Assembly (NCBI GenBank): GCA_014529385.2
Contig: CM043964.1
Span: forward strand, 105,560,587-105,624,586
Direction: 5' to 3'
DNA length: 64,000 bases
Source: Adiantum capillus-veneris
Lineage: Eukaryota > Streptophyta > Polypodiopsida > Polypodiales > Pteridaceae
Positions 1 to 10,097 of the stretch are shown piece by piece. The first letter of the stretch is position 1. Each line of letters starts with the position of its first letter. A program made the position numbers and the translations under genes. The notes beneath the pieces are model-generated. The model was not told the origin of the DNA. It saw nothing but the letters and a program-made list of their open reading frames with translations, and searched no databases.

Positions 1-2
1 AA

Positions 3-593
3 ATGTGTAAGGAATTGGTAAAAATTGCACAGGCAATGATGGAGCCTGAAGCACCAATTCCACCTCTAGAATCAAAACCAAAAAGTGTTGGATTTGAAAT
101 GCCTAAGGCAAAGGTTGTTGAAACATTAACTCAAAGAAACATTGAGCTAGAATCACAAAAGGATGTGCAAGCAAAGACTGCAACACAAGAAACCAAAAAC
201 CTAGAGATTCAACTAGATGATCAAGTAGTGGCCAACACCACTAATGATGCAAGGTCAAGATCACAATTTATGGAACCTATCCCAGAGATAGATGAGCCAT
301 GGCCAAATGAATTGTGGGAAGCGATTAGAGGTGCAAAAGATGGAAGTGCGACTTTCCAATCTGCACCCATAATTGAGGTCAATACAGGGCATGAAGTCTA
401 TCAGGGAGACATTCAATCTCTAAATGGAGATGTAGGGATGGAAGTTTCAATTGAAAGCAAACCAGAGTCCTTGAAGACCTTACCCTCATACATAGGAGAA
501 CATGAGGCAGACTCAAAGACTAGAGTGGTGCCATCTCAGAGGAAAGCCATATCCAAGATGATGGATACAAAGAGTATGCAAGAGTTGATGTAA
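3..593 (+). pseudogene. Gypsy-type gag, C-terminal linker region (copy 1, partial)
   Basis: This open frame of 196 codons continues from left of the window. It matches the reading frame at 26311-26882 in copy 2, which lies downstream of the gag domain and zinc-knuckle region, so this is the gag-protease linker. It is hydrophilic and rich in Glu, Lys and Gln. It ends at TAA 591-593, where copy 2 has TCA. Conversely, copy 2 has TAA at 26880-26882 where copy 1 keeps CAA at the equivalent codon. Each copy therefore has a private nonsense mutation and the ancestor read further. No enzymatic motif is present. Confidence 0.7.
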
Positions 594-815
594 GTTGGAC
601 AATACAGTGCACCATTACTCTATCTGAACTGCTTAAGATTAGACCACATGTATGGGATGAAGTAGGCAACAATTTGGGGAAGATGGGATTAAAGATACCT
701 CTTCAAGATCTACCCTCAAATGAACAATCAAACAAAACTCAATAAGAAAGTGCAAATGCTAAACCTGTTTCAATAAAAATATTGCTAAGGAGAAGAAGGA
801 AACACCACCTTACCT

Positions 816-1169
816 GTGGAATACAAAGGAGTTAAAACATTGGCTATACTTGATAGAGGGGCTGGAGTAGCCATAGCCACAAAAGACATTTGGGAAAAAT
901 GGGGTAGACCAGCGCTTAGGAAAACTAGAATGAAGCTGCAACTTGCAGATGGATACACGGAAAAACCTTTGGGCATCCTAGAGAAAATTATTGTGACTTC
1001 TTGTGGAATTGAATATGAACATACAATTGCAATAGTAGATTTTGGAAAAGGGAACAATTTTGATATGATTTTAGGAAGACCTTTCATGCATCAACTTAAG
1101 ATGGTTCAAGATTGGGGCTATGACTATATCTACTTGAGACATCAAAAGATCACCACAAAAATAATATGA
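816..1169 (+). pseudogene. Gypsy-type retropepsin domain (copy 1), active-site Ser changed to Arg
   Basis: The 117-codon frame encodes a retroviral-type aspartic protease that would process Gag. It contains the active-site region LAILDRGAGVAIA, a flap-like middle part, and the C-terminal hydrophobic-G motif MILGRPF. Family members use D-S/T-G at the active site. Copy 2 has DSG (codon AGT) while copy 1 has DRG (AGA), so copy 1 is predicted inactive. No reverse transcriptase follows; the frame ends with TGA and downstream sequence has no long ORF. The element is either gag-protease only or truncated. Confidence 0.8.
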
Positions 1170-3128
1170 CACAGGCATGGTCTGCACTCATGCATTTGAC
1201 AAAATCAATACAACACATTGGAATAAGGGGACTTCCTCAGCCCAGAATTCTCTCTCTATCTCTCTCTCTTTTCAACTTCTATGTGGGAAAGGTGAAACTA
1301 GACACAATTTTATTAAACTCTTTCTATCATAATATGGTAACAGGAAGGGCTATGAGCCAACAGGAAGGGCTACAAGCCATCACTTACCACCTCTTGGGGC
1401 ATGGCTAAGAGCTATCTGTTTGTAAATGGACAAGCAAGAGTCTTGCCGTTAGTGATTTTTTGGACATTATTTTTGCACTTCACACTTTAAGTGTGCAGGT
1501 CAAGTTGAGTTTTTGAACCTCTTAACCTCGTCCGGCTTATCTCTACCAAGGTGTAAGGATGAAGCTAGCATTTTAGACTGTATGATTGCTCACAAAAACA
1601 CCACATTATGGATTTTTGGGTGTGACAAAGATCTAGTTGTGCATACGACTCCAATTACAGTGGAACTCCTATTAGCACTATGAGTGCTTATACGAGTGCT
1701 TATATGCAAACCCAATGGGGGTCATGGACAAGGGCCAGCTGCTCGTTGAGCAATTTTCATGCAACATTTAACCACGGGGTTTGACAATGTTGCTTTAACA
1801 AAGGGGTCTAGATTGCAAAGGCAACACCCAAGGTTACATGTGCAATACTACTTGCATTTTCCTAATTTTCAATTAGTGTTCCTAGGCCTTTGTAGCTGGC
1901 GTGAAATTTGAACATACCTACAAATAAGTGAACACTATGTTCATCCTCCAGGTACACATCTGATTTGGTTTTATGTTTTTTGGTTTGCTTTTTCTACGTA
2001 GGATGCATAGACTATGTTGTCATCCATTTTTGCTCTTTAGAGAGATGACAAGGTCATGTAAGAGCCAAGACTTTGGGGCCGTAGTGTCCAAAATAAGTTT
2101 TTTGCATTATGCAGTTATAGACTCATTTGTAGGTTTTATTTGGCACATGTTGTCACATGGGATGCAGCATGGTCTAGGAGCTCAAGGAGTTTGGTTTAGC
2201 CGGTGTGGAGCAAAGCTAATGAGGGTCCCTCTCACTCCCGTCGTATGATTTTTGCAGTTACCTCCACACACAAGTACATCTTGTACTTATAGGTAGGATG
2301 TTTTTTTTGCAGACATCCTTAGTTGAGACATATTCCATATGTGGAAAATATGAGTCTCTGGGACTGAGACTGGCACCCCCTATTTCAAGTATGTGTCACG
2401 ACAAAGTCCCTAGGTGTTGGTCAAATCTGTGTTCTAGACCATTTTAAGCCAGACGTATCAGGAGAATTTTAGTGGCCAGACATTGTCGGATACTTAGAAT
2501 GACTTGTTCAGGTACAAGTCGTGCTAAACAATGTTACAGATGGTTGTTTATACATATAGCAAGGCTCTGAGTTATTAATGAAAAAGTTTCATTGTTTGTC
2601 CCTAGACGTGATTAATGTTTCACCTTCTATTATGGTTCAAACATTTCAACAAGGCTTGCAAATGATTGCAAATGAAAGTATTTAGTTTCTTTTCAGATCT
2701 GTTTTTTGCTAAATGCATGCACACTAGGTGTTATGGGTCCTAGTGTTTAGCAAAAGTTGATTTGGAATTGCATGCGTATTCATCAAGTTGTTGCTTATGA
2801 AGCATTTTACAATCTATGTGCAATATCTATATGAGACTACTTTTGGATCTACCAATCACCAATAGCGATCATGGCTCGGTTTGGGTGCTGGTGGATTTTT
2901 CAAGTTAACCAAGATGGTTATTCAGAACATTGTTGTTTCCTTAGCTAGTTGTATGATATTGTGATCCCCATTTACGAGTCTCATCGGGGAAGACTGTATG
3001 TAAACCGTAGAGGAAACACACCTCAGTACTGTCAATTATCCAAGGTGATCATAAGTAGATTACAAAGTGTTATCTTGTGCAAAAGGATATGCAAAGTGCG
3101 TACATTAGCACCAAGCAATCCAATTAGT
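1170..3128. other. Non-coding transposon-derived stretch (copy 1)
   Basis: This stretch follows the protease and ends at the insertion at 3129. Short frames at 1166-1408 and 1973-2248 have no recognisable motif and I do not call them genes. Near 1340-1375 the phrase CAGGAAGGGCTA occurs twice about 20 bp apart. No LTR boundary could be fixed. It may be the remaining internal region or LTR of the gag-protease element. Confidence 0.5.
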
Positions 3129-3285
3129 TGTTGAGCTATATATAGAGATACTATATATAGCTCATTGAGAGAGAAAGAGAGAGCACATAAATAGAACCCC
3201 AAAGTGTGTCTATTGATCACACAAGATGTGTTTATATAGAGGGGACCAGGGTGCTATATATAGAGATACTATATATAGCTCAACA
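3129..3285 (-). repeat. LTR-like block inside the TTAGT element (copy 1)
   Basis: This block begins TGTTGAG and ends CTCAACA. A near-palindromic TA-rich module sits at each end (3133-3163 and 3253-3282). It abuts CCCCCACTCAAATG, the complement of a G-rich tract that would prime plus-strand synthesis of a minus-oriented retroelement. The right end of the element lacks a full second copy; only about 35 bp are comparable. Confidence 0.5.
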
Positions 3286-4898
3286 CCCCCACTCAAATGA
3301 AGGTTCCTAACTGTGGATGAAAAAACCCGTGGGGGCTCAAGGAAAAAACCCACAACTCTATATATACCCACCGTTTTATTAAAATGTTTTAAAAGTATAT
3401 TTACAATGATCAAAGGAGCTACATCACTCCTGTTTTACAATGTGTCCTTTCAAGGGTCTTTAACAACCCTATTTATACAATTTAATTGATGTAATTTAAT
3501 ATTTTTGAGAAGCTTCGATATCTTTAAGCAACTTGAATATATTTGAGCCCCTGTACACACTGCTTGACATGACTTTCATCCTGTAAACAAGATCAACTCA
3601 AGAAACATATCGAAACGTGAAGGTTAGAAATAACCACATCGCATTGTCCTTAGAGATGGTTCGCGATGCCGCTCTAGAGACGACATAGAAACAAATAATA
3701 ATTCCACTTGTACATATAATAAGAAGATAACGAGGATGCAATGAGACGATAATAATCATAGCATCGATGGCGACGAGGGTGTAATAAAACAATAACAACT
3801 ATATCACCACTGACGACGAGGGTGCAATGAGACATATCACCACAGACGACGAGGGTGCGATGAGAAGATAACAACCATAGTGCCATGAAATATTGACGCA
3901 CAAATACCAATTAGAAGGGTTCAATTTGACGATGCACCGAGCTCAACATCGGGCTCCCAAGTACGCATAAACTTTGTCACTAATGGGAGGTAATCTATCA
4001 CATCATCGAGAAAAGTATTAGTAAAGTCATGACATAGAATTAAGAAAATCATTAGTAAATTCATGATCCAAAATTATTAATTGACCAAGAATAAGTGACA
4101 AACTCCACCAATGATGAGGTAGAAACTATATAATCAAGACGATTTGTATATACTAAGCTTTCTGCAAATGCTATTTTACATTTCACCTAATCATAAATAA
4201 TAGTATAAAAGAAATGAGATATACTAAAAGCACACGATCTACTGCTTACTTCCACCTAAGTATGGGAAACAACCCCCAAAATTCACTTTTAAAATAATCC
4301 TTAAGTATGGCGGCAGGACATGGCCGGCAACTGCACTAGCTTAGAAAAAATGATGGACGACACTGATTGAACTAACTTTGCAAGGTTGTAGAAGACGGGA
4401 GACAAGCTAGAGGTGACAAGGATTCTGAGGGTAGGATTCTGAGAGGTAGCTGACAAGCGCTCGGATCAAGGCTTTAGAACTACAGGCAATTGGTTATGCG
4501 TTTCTGGCCTGCGTGATCAGTACTGCTCGAGTTTCCCAAGTACTCATAACCAAATTCATGAGAACAGGTCATCGTTCTAATAAAAAAAAACAATTCATCA
4601 TAATATATGCTTTATCTTGACTTATACTAGCTTATATGGAAGCTATTTTGGCCACGATGACCTCACGTGCAGGCTATTTTGATAGGGCTCATAAGGTCCC
4701 TGCCCGAAGAGTTTAATGTATATATGGCGGCCAATAAGGTCTCTGCTCACCGCCTTTAATAGATGCTTGGGTGGCAAGGTAGCTTACATGCAGGCTAGTT
4801 TCGTCATCGCCTGTGCAGGCCTCTTCCCCAGCTAATTTTAGCAACCAAGGAGTCATTGATGGAGAGCTATATATAGTATCTCTATATATAGCTCAACA
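3129..4898. mobile_element. 1770-bp element with 35-bp perfect terminal inverted repeats and TTAGT target duplication (copy 1)
   Basis: The left end (3129-3163) starts TGTTGAGCTATATATAG. The right end (4864-4898) is its exact reverse complement over 35 bp. TTAGT is directly repeated outside both ends (3124-3128 and 4899-4903), the mark of an insertion with a 5-bp stagger. Each terminal repeat is itself a near-palindrome. A third, near-identical copy at 3253-3285 closes an LTR-like 157-bp block (3129-3285) that runs TG to CA and is followed by CCCCCACTC, which on the minus strand reads as a polypurine tract. No transposase or retroelement ORF is visible. Four short repeats of an ACGAGGGTG-type motif lie near 3731, 3773, 3815 and 3848. 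It may be a non-autonomous, minus-strand copia-like element with a rearranged 5' LTR, or a foldback-type element. Confidence 0.75.
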
Positions 4899-4903
4899 TT
4901 AGT

Positions 4904-5398
4904 AAGTATTTATTGTTCTACTTGGAGTTTGCTAACCATCAGCTAAAGCATGTTTGCGACTAGTTTTAGTCCCTTCATGTTTAAGTTTGGTTCTCAACCT
5001 TGAACACTGGTATATATGGTGGGGTTGTTGACTGATGAAATTTGCGAGCAAGTCAAAGACTTGAACTTGGTTGATGAGTTATGTGAGCGCGTTACTTTCA
5101 TGGAAAATGTTACTCTTTCGGGTACATCTTTGTTGTGATAACTCGTTTAGCATGCTCATGTGCGTTCTAAATGGAGTCTACATACTATAATTGGATAGTA
5201 ACGGTACAATGAGGTGGTTGTTAATGGAAAACAAGGTGGAAAATCAAGATGTTACTCTTGGTTTCATGGAGCCTCCTATTGAACCGTGTTCGAGTCAATC
5301 AACCAGCTGGATCCATGACGGAATCCACTGTGGAAAACATTAGTATTTCATCACTCTTGTTTTCGAGGATGAAAATGCTTCTCCAAGGGGGGAGTAAT
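4904..5398 (+). pseudogene. Probable 3' end of a gypsy-type internal region with polypurine tract (copy 1)
   Basis: The stretch is scattered with stops and no domain is certain. It ends with a tract TCCAAGGGGGGAG (5382-5394) directly before TGTCATGCC, the arrangement of a polypurine tract and LTR start. Removing the 3129-4898 insertion joins it to 1170-3128. Confidence 0.4.
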
Positions 5399-6440
5399 GT
5401 CATGCCAAGGGCAACAACCCTGGAGATCAGGGACCGGGCCAAGGGACGACTGTCAATGAGAACGGATCCTAGGGCCAGGAGGCTATAAAAGGGAGGTTGG
5501 GCAAAGGATTCGGAGATGGTAGTCCCAGGGTTTTACAACTAGTTTCATACGTCAAGGACTTAGTAGGTGTGCTGACAAGCATGTTGGCATGTAACTTTCA
5601 TTAAGGGTGAGTAGGTAATTATGTGTGTTCCAAAATGTTCAAAAGTCTGACATGAGGAAACTACCTATTCTATCCCTAAGTAGCTATGAGTTTTTCAAGA
5701 TACTCACGCGAGTTGGAAATCTGGCTCACAACTTCATGGAAAGTTGCGCCAAGGTTTTCTTGCATTTTTTCAGTATCTTTCAAATAGTCTGAAAACTGGT
5801 TATGTCTTTAGACACCTTTTAGTTGTGGGGAAGCTTTAATCAACCCGTAAATCCATTCGTTCACTTACACCTCGTTCACTTACACCGCCGTGAAGCGCGC
5901 CGCATTGATTCTAGCTTCCAAAGAAAACAAGTAATTTTGGATACTTATTTGAAAACTCTCAAGCCATTGTAGATTAAGCTTAATGCAATACTGCAATTTT
6001 GTATAGTAATTGTCGATTGCTGCCCGACACTTTGCCGATGATGGCCGAGTACACTTTCGCAGGCTGCGACCCCTGTGGGTACTCGCCCTAAGATTTCATT
6101 CGGTATGCCCTAAGGTTGTGGGCGGCCTAATCTGGGAAGGCCGAGTTTTTGCAAGGGCTGGCTATGGCGGGCAGTAGACGCCGATGGCAAGCAAGAGGGA
6201 GAGAGAGATGCCGAGCGCCCTGTTGCCTGGCTTGGTCGGCCCCTGTGGCGAATTCAGCCCGGCTCGTCCGCGCGCTCCTTCCGAGATCGAGAGCGCTCAA
6301 TTCGGCGCTCCTCGCCTCTGCTCAGTCCCCTCGTTGGGGTCGGATCCCGCGCGGGCTGAGGTTCTTCCACGCCACTGCTAAGCGGCTATGCCCGCTATGC
6401 GGCTTCTTGTGGCTTGCATGACATGCAAAGAGTACAACTC
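5399..6440 (+). repeat. LTR-like region of a gypsy-type element (copy 1), end not fixed
   Basis: It starts TGTCATGCC after the G-rich tract and carries a TATA box about 85 bp in, as expected for a U3 region. Its 3' end could not be fixed. The part at 6120-6420 is GC-rich; the overlapping frames there look like GC-driven chance ORFs. The same sequence is at 31700-32741. Confidence 0.45.
5484..5490 (+). promoter_or_regulatory. TATA box in LTR (copy 1)
   Basis: TATAAAA lies in the context GGCTATAAAAGGGAGG, about 85 bp inside an LTR start at 5399. It matches the plant RNA polymerase II TATA consensus. Transcription would begin about 30 bp downstream; this is inferred. Confidence 0.55.
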
Positions 6441-6559
6441 TCCATGTCTGTGTGTCTCTAGCTTGTCGATCCGTAATGTACATAATGTACAGAAATACAA
6501 GTATTGTTTGGTTTTAGTCCGAAAGTTGAGTCGTTTGCTACTGTTGAGCATGAATGCTC

Positions 6560-6905
6560 TAGCAGGCTGGGGGGGGGGGGTTGGCAAGATATGTCATGCG
6601 ATTTTTGAATGGGCCAAAAGCTAATAAGCAATGCTGGGGGGTTGGCAAGATATGTCATGCGATTTTTGAATGGGCCAAAAGCTAATAAGCAATGCTGGAA
6701 CGCCTGCCAAACTACTCTTGTATATACGTGTACACACCTAGGAGTGTATTTCGGAAGTGGTTTGCGACAGCACTCATACAAAGGAGGGACAAAGATGATG
6801 GATGTCCAACTCTTTTCAACCAATGCATTCCAAGGACTGATTCCTCTATCACCAAGCACATTTGATGTAATAGCCAGAGCGTGTTAAAGGTGTCAGGTAT
6901 CCTCA
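6560..6905 (+). repeat. PPT/LTR-like edge with 61-bp tandem repeat and G tracts (copy 1)
   Basis: After AGCAGGCT comes a run of 12 G (6569-6580), then TTGGCAAGATATGTCATGCG. The unit from 6581 is repeated at 6642, a 61-bp period, with a second shorter G run of 6. The layout resembles the PPT and LTR start at 15221-15240 (AGCAGGCTAGGGGG then TGTTGGAAAGC) and shares later landmarks such as TGTATATACGTGTACA, so this is a diverged relative of that LTR. Confidence 0.5.
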
Positions 6906-8900
6906 CAAAGATGGTTGCGGCAATTGCGAGACCGGTAGTGCATGCCAGTTCGAGGTCCTCAGATGTGTTTCTTGGACATTGGCAACATGTGGAGGTGGAA
7001 CCAATGAGGGGATTGAGCTACCAGAGGCTATTGAAGTAATATGCCATACTTGGTGACCTTTTGGTCGATGTGATTCTCTCGTGAGAGCAAACAAGGTTAG
7101 GTGGGAATGGGCTCTTGTTCAAAACAAAAAGTAATTTTGAAGGCTACTAAAAAATGAGCCGCTTGTAATGATGAGAGGATGGGGCAGGTCTTGCAGGGAG
7201 CCACCAGAGAGAGGAAAGGGGCCGACCTGCAAGGACCGCTTCACAGACAAGGGGGGCGTCGTCTTGGCAGAACACAAGGGACAACATTAGGATTTGACGG
7301 CCATTCACCATGCCAAAGGCTTTCAAATTGTCATAGGAACGGCAAAGAAGGAACCAACATGTCCACAGCACGATGGAACGGAAAATCGCCCATCCACGTG
7401 GATTGGGAGGATTTTGAGTATATTGTCTACGAAATGGCATCCACAAAAATCGCTTGTCCAAAACAATTTTTGATAAATATATGTATATATATGTTAAATA
7501 GTTATAAAAGACACTACAGACTTCAAATTTTAAGGCTAAAGCTCACTGCTCCAGTGCTCATATGTGCCAACCTTGGTCCGTGGTCCCTCAAAGAGTCAAA
7601 GGCTAAAGCTCAATGGGGCCTGGGCCCAAAATGGGGACAAGAGGGAATTTGGAAACTTGGAAAGTAGATGGAAAATCGATTTAGGGGCAAGGACCAAGGT
7701 GCCTCGTGGCTTGGCTACGGAGTCCGGACATCAATTTGAAACCTGCTTACATCCAAATTTTAATTTGAAGGATAATAGGCTATAGCCTCCGCCTGGTTGG
7801 AACGAAACGCCTACAGCCTGCTTCAAACACTCAGCTTGCGAAGTTGCGCGTTGAGTCGACTTGCTCCTTGCCAGCGCAATGGCGCCCCACTTGTTGCCTA
7901 CTGCCGTCTCAGTGCCAAGGCTGTTCAAGCGGTTTGGAATGGCCTTTTGAAAATTTGCCATGCCATGCGGAATGCAAATCGTAAAATGGGTGCTTAGCAA
8001 ATCCTAACGCTGACAAGGGATCAAGTAGGCTCGCTATTAAAGGAGGTTGGCCAGTGCTCTGTAAACGAAACAGTTAGGGAGACCTCTCAAACGCCACTTG
8101 CCAGAGATGAGGGGGGGGACGCTACAGAAGCTGGAAAAAGAGAGGAGCCACCATAGCGTGATCAGGTAGAGGGGGGCTCTTGAAGCCACTCGGGAGAAGG
8201 CAAGGCGAGCAGCCAGAGGCCGCGGGATGCTACAATACAAGGGGGGTGTGCAACAGAACAGAGCCGTGGGGTACAGGGCTAAGCTGAAGCATTAAAGGGA
8301 TGTCCAAGCCCTGAGAAGGCGCTATCTAAAGGCTGCTTGGAAAAAATGAAGGGGAGACACTGCAGAAGCGGGAAGAGTGGAGCCTCCATAGCGTGAGCAG
8401 GTACAGAAGGGGCCCGAAGCTACCAGCACACGAGGAGGAAGGGGCTATCAGGTAGCCAAGCTCGGCAAGCACATGGAAGAGGGGAGCAGCTCCTCGGGGC
8501 TATATAGCTGGGGAGGTAGGGTAACATCTGAGAAGAAGGGCGAGCTACAGAGAGGATCTGGGAGCAGGCCGAAAGAGAGGAAGCTCGAGCTGAGGGATCT
8601 CATCACGAGCCTGCCCTTCTTCTGGTTAAGAGGGCTGGGCAGGAGCGGCCAACGCAGGAGAGGATTTGTTGAGCTTGCATAGCTATGGGGGATGCCACTT
8701 GAGAAGTGTCATGGCGTGAAGCTGTGCGAGCAGAGAAACGAGAGAGAGAAGAGAGATTCGATACAGCACAGAACAAAAACAAACACGCTATTCTTGATAT
8801 ATTAAAAAAAACTTTGTAAACATTCCCTCCAATATAAAGGTCAAACATGCCATGCACAACTTGAACTCCAACTAAAGCTACCTGCATGCTTCGTAATGGG
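6906..8900. other. GC-rich stretch without supported genes (copy 1)
   Basis: Overlapping frames on both strands (for example 7147-7461 and 7179-7667) have no motif I recognise. A diverged repeat of about 60 bp occurs near 8120-8180 and 8350-8415 (shared CTACAGAAG/CTGCAGAAG and CCATAGCGTGA). Copy 2 carries a 10-nt indel near 34365. No feature is supported beyond repeats. Confidence 0.5.
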
Positions 8901-8960
8901 GAGTTTGCCACATGTTAGACGCACACTGGGCTTGCATATCCAACAATCCCCCCCCGAGTC
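8600..8960 (-). repeat. Copia-like 3' LTR edge with polypurine tract on the minus strand (copy 1)
   Basis: Read on the minus strand, CGGACTCGGGGGGGGATTG (8945-8963) is followed by TTGGATATGCAAGCCC. A G-rich tract running into TGTTGGATATG is the usual end of a plant copia internal region. The LTR would extend toward lower coordinates; its far end was not found. No copia coding sequence remains beside it. Confidence 0.45.
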
Positions 8961-8963
8961 CGA

Positions 8964-9729
8964 ACTAGATATGCAACTCATGATACCTTGAGTTTCTGGT
9001 GTACTCGTCAACCGTGAGTTTTAGGTTCACTCACAACCAAGGATTTCTGGTGTATCCATAACCTGGTGCTATGATAGTAGAATCCCCCCTTGAACAGTAA
9101 CGGGGCTCACTCCTCTCCTTCTCGTGCTTCCTACTCCCTCTCCGGTTGTCACATTGCAGTTGTGTTTTTTGCATTTGCAACCGCAGGTAAGAGCTCTACG
9201 CATTAACGTAAACACATCATAATATTTCGTAGTTTTTGGTGTCGTCGACCTACGACCTAATTTCATAATACCTAGGAATTTAGAATTTCAAACCAAAAAC
9301 TAAGCACATGCGAGGTATTGGGGCATCATTGTTAAGCATTTAGATGCATTCTGGGTCGAAAACAACTAGGTCAAAATTCCACTACTGTTAATAATCGCGA
9401 TTTTAAGACTTGACCTAAAGTGGGGTTTGAGATCATAGGCATGTGTACTTAGGTCTTATAAACATGTCCTAGAAGTTTTGTTCCGTTTGGATGTCATTTG
9501 ATGCTGTAACAAATGTGATTTGTTTGCCGATGAGCGATTGTCTTTTGGTGATTTCAGCCACTTGAGTGTAGCTTGAGTTAGATGCGAGTTGTTAGTTGTT
9601 TTCCCAGAAATTGACACCCTCTTGTAGCCTCTATGCACTAGTCGAGTCAGCTTCATCCCATGGATTGACAATTTAATCGTGATACTCACTAATATCGCAA
9701 TAAGATAGGATGGTGAGGTTAGATATGCG
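8964..9729. other. Stretch without supported genes (copy 1)
   Basis: I see no conserved motif on either strand. The segment 9180-9460 is AT-richer and could be the remaining internal region of the minus-strand copia-like element, but no domain shows it. Confidence 0.4.
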
Positions 9730-10097
9730 TCCCACAATCATTGATGATTTACTAAGTGACTTACATGCATATGGTCCAACATGTGATGATGCTTCTTCGA
9801 ACAGAAATTCCTATTGAGAGGGGGTGCAAGTTCTACATAGGGAGGATGGGTTTCCAACGGGCACAGATGTGCTAAAAAATGATCAGGTAATGTGATGAAG
9901 GAGATGATGTGGGAATGGGATGCCAACACACACATCAAAATCTTAAAGCTAGAGAGGGTGAAGACAGTGAGCCCGATCATCATTCGAGGTGGGAAAGCAA
10001 CCAATTTTTTCAAAGAATGCTTGCTATCTTTTTTAGAGGAGATATGCGATACGGATTTTTTATTGTATTCCCCTTGTTACTGATTGTGATAGGGATC
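9730..10097 (+). pseudogene. Tail of the internal region of a long-LTR element (copy 1)
   Basis: The frame includes TIIDDLLSDLHAYGPTCDDA-like sequence. This matches the C-terminal part of the minus-strand frame at 56310-56615 (IIDAFLSDLHAYGLACDDA). Nucleotide similarity continues to TGTGATAGGGAT at 10097, which pairs with 55962 in inverted orientation and then stops. In copy 1 a TGA interrupts the frame near 9816; copy 2 has TTA there and stays open. The product is unknown. Confidence 0.5.

Noticed and set aside
6149-6421. GC-rich overlapping ORFs near 6149-6421 and 32450-32722
   Set aside because: Two frames are open at once, rich in Arg and Ala, as expected by chance at high GC.
7147-7667. 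Two overlapping ORFs (104 aa minus, 162 aa plus) as genes
   Set aside because: They overlap on opposite strands in GC-rich DNA, show no recognisable motif, and are conserved between units only because the whole unit is duplicated.
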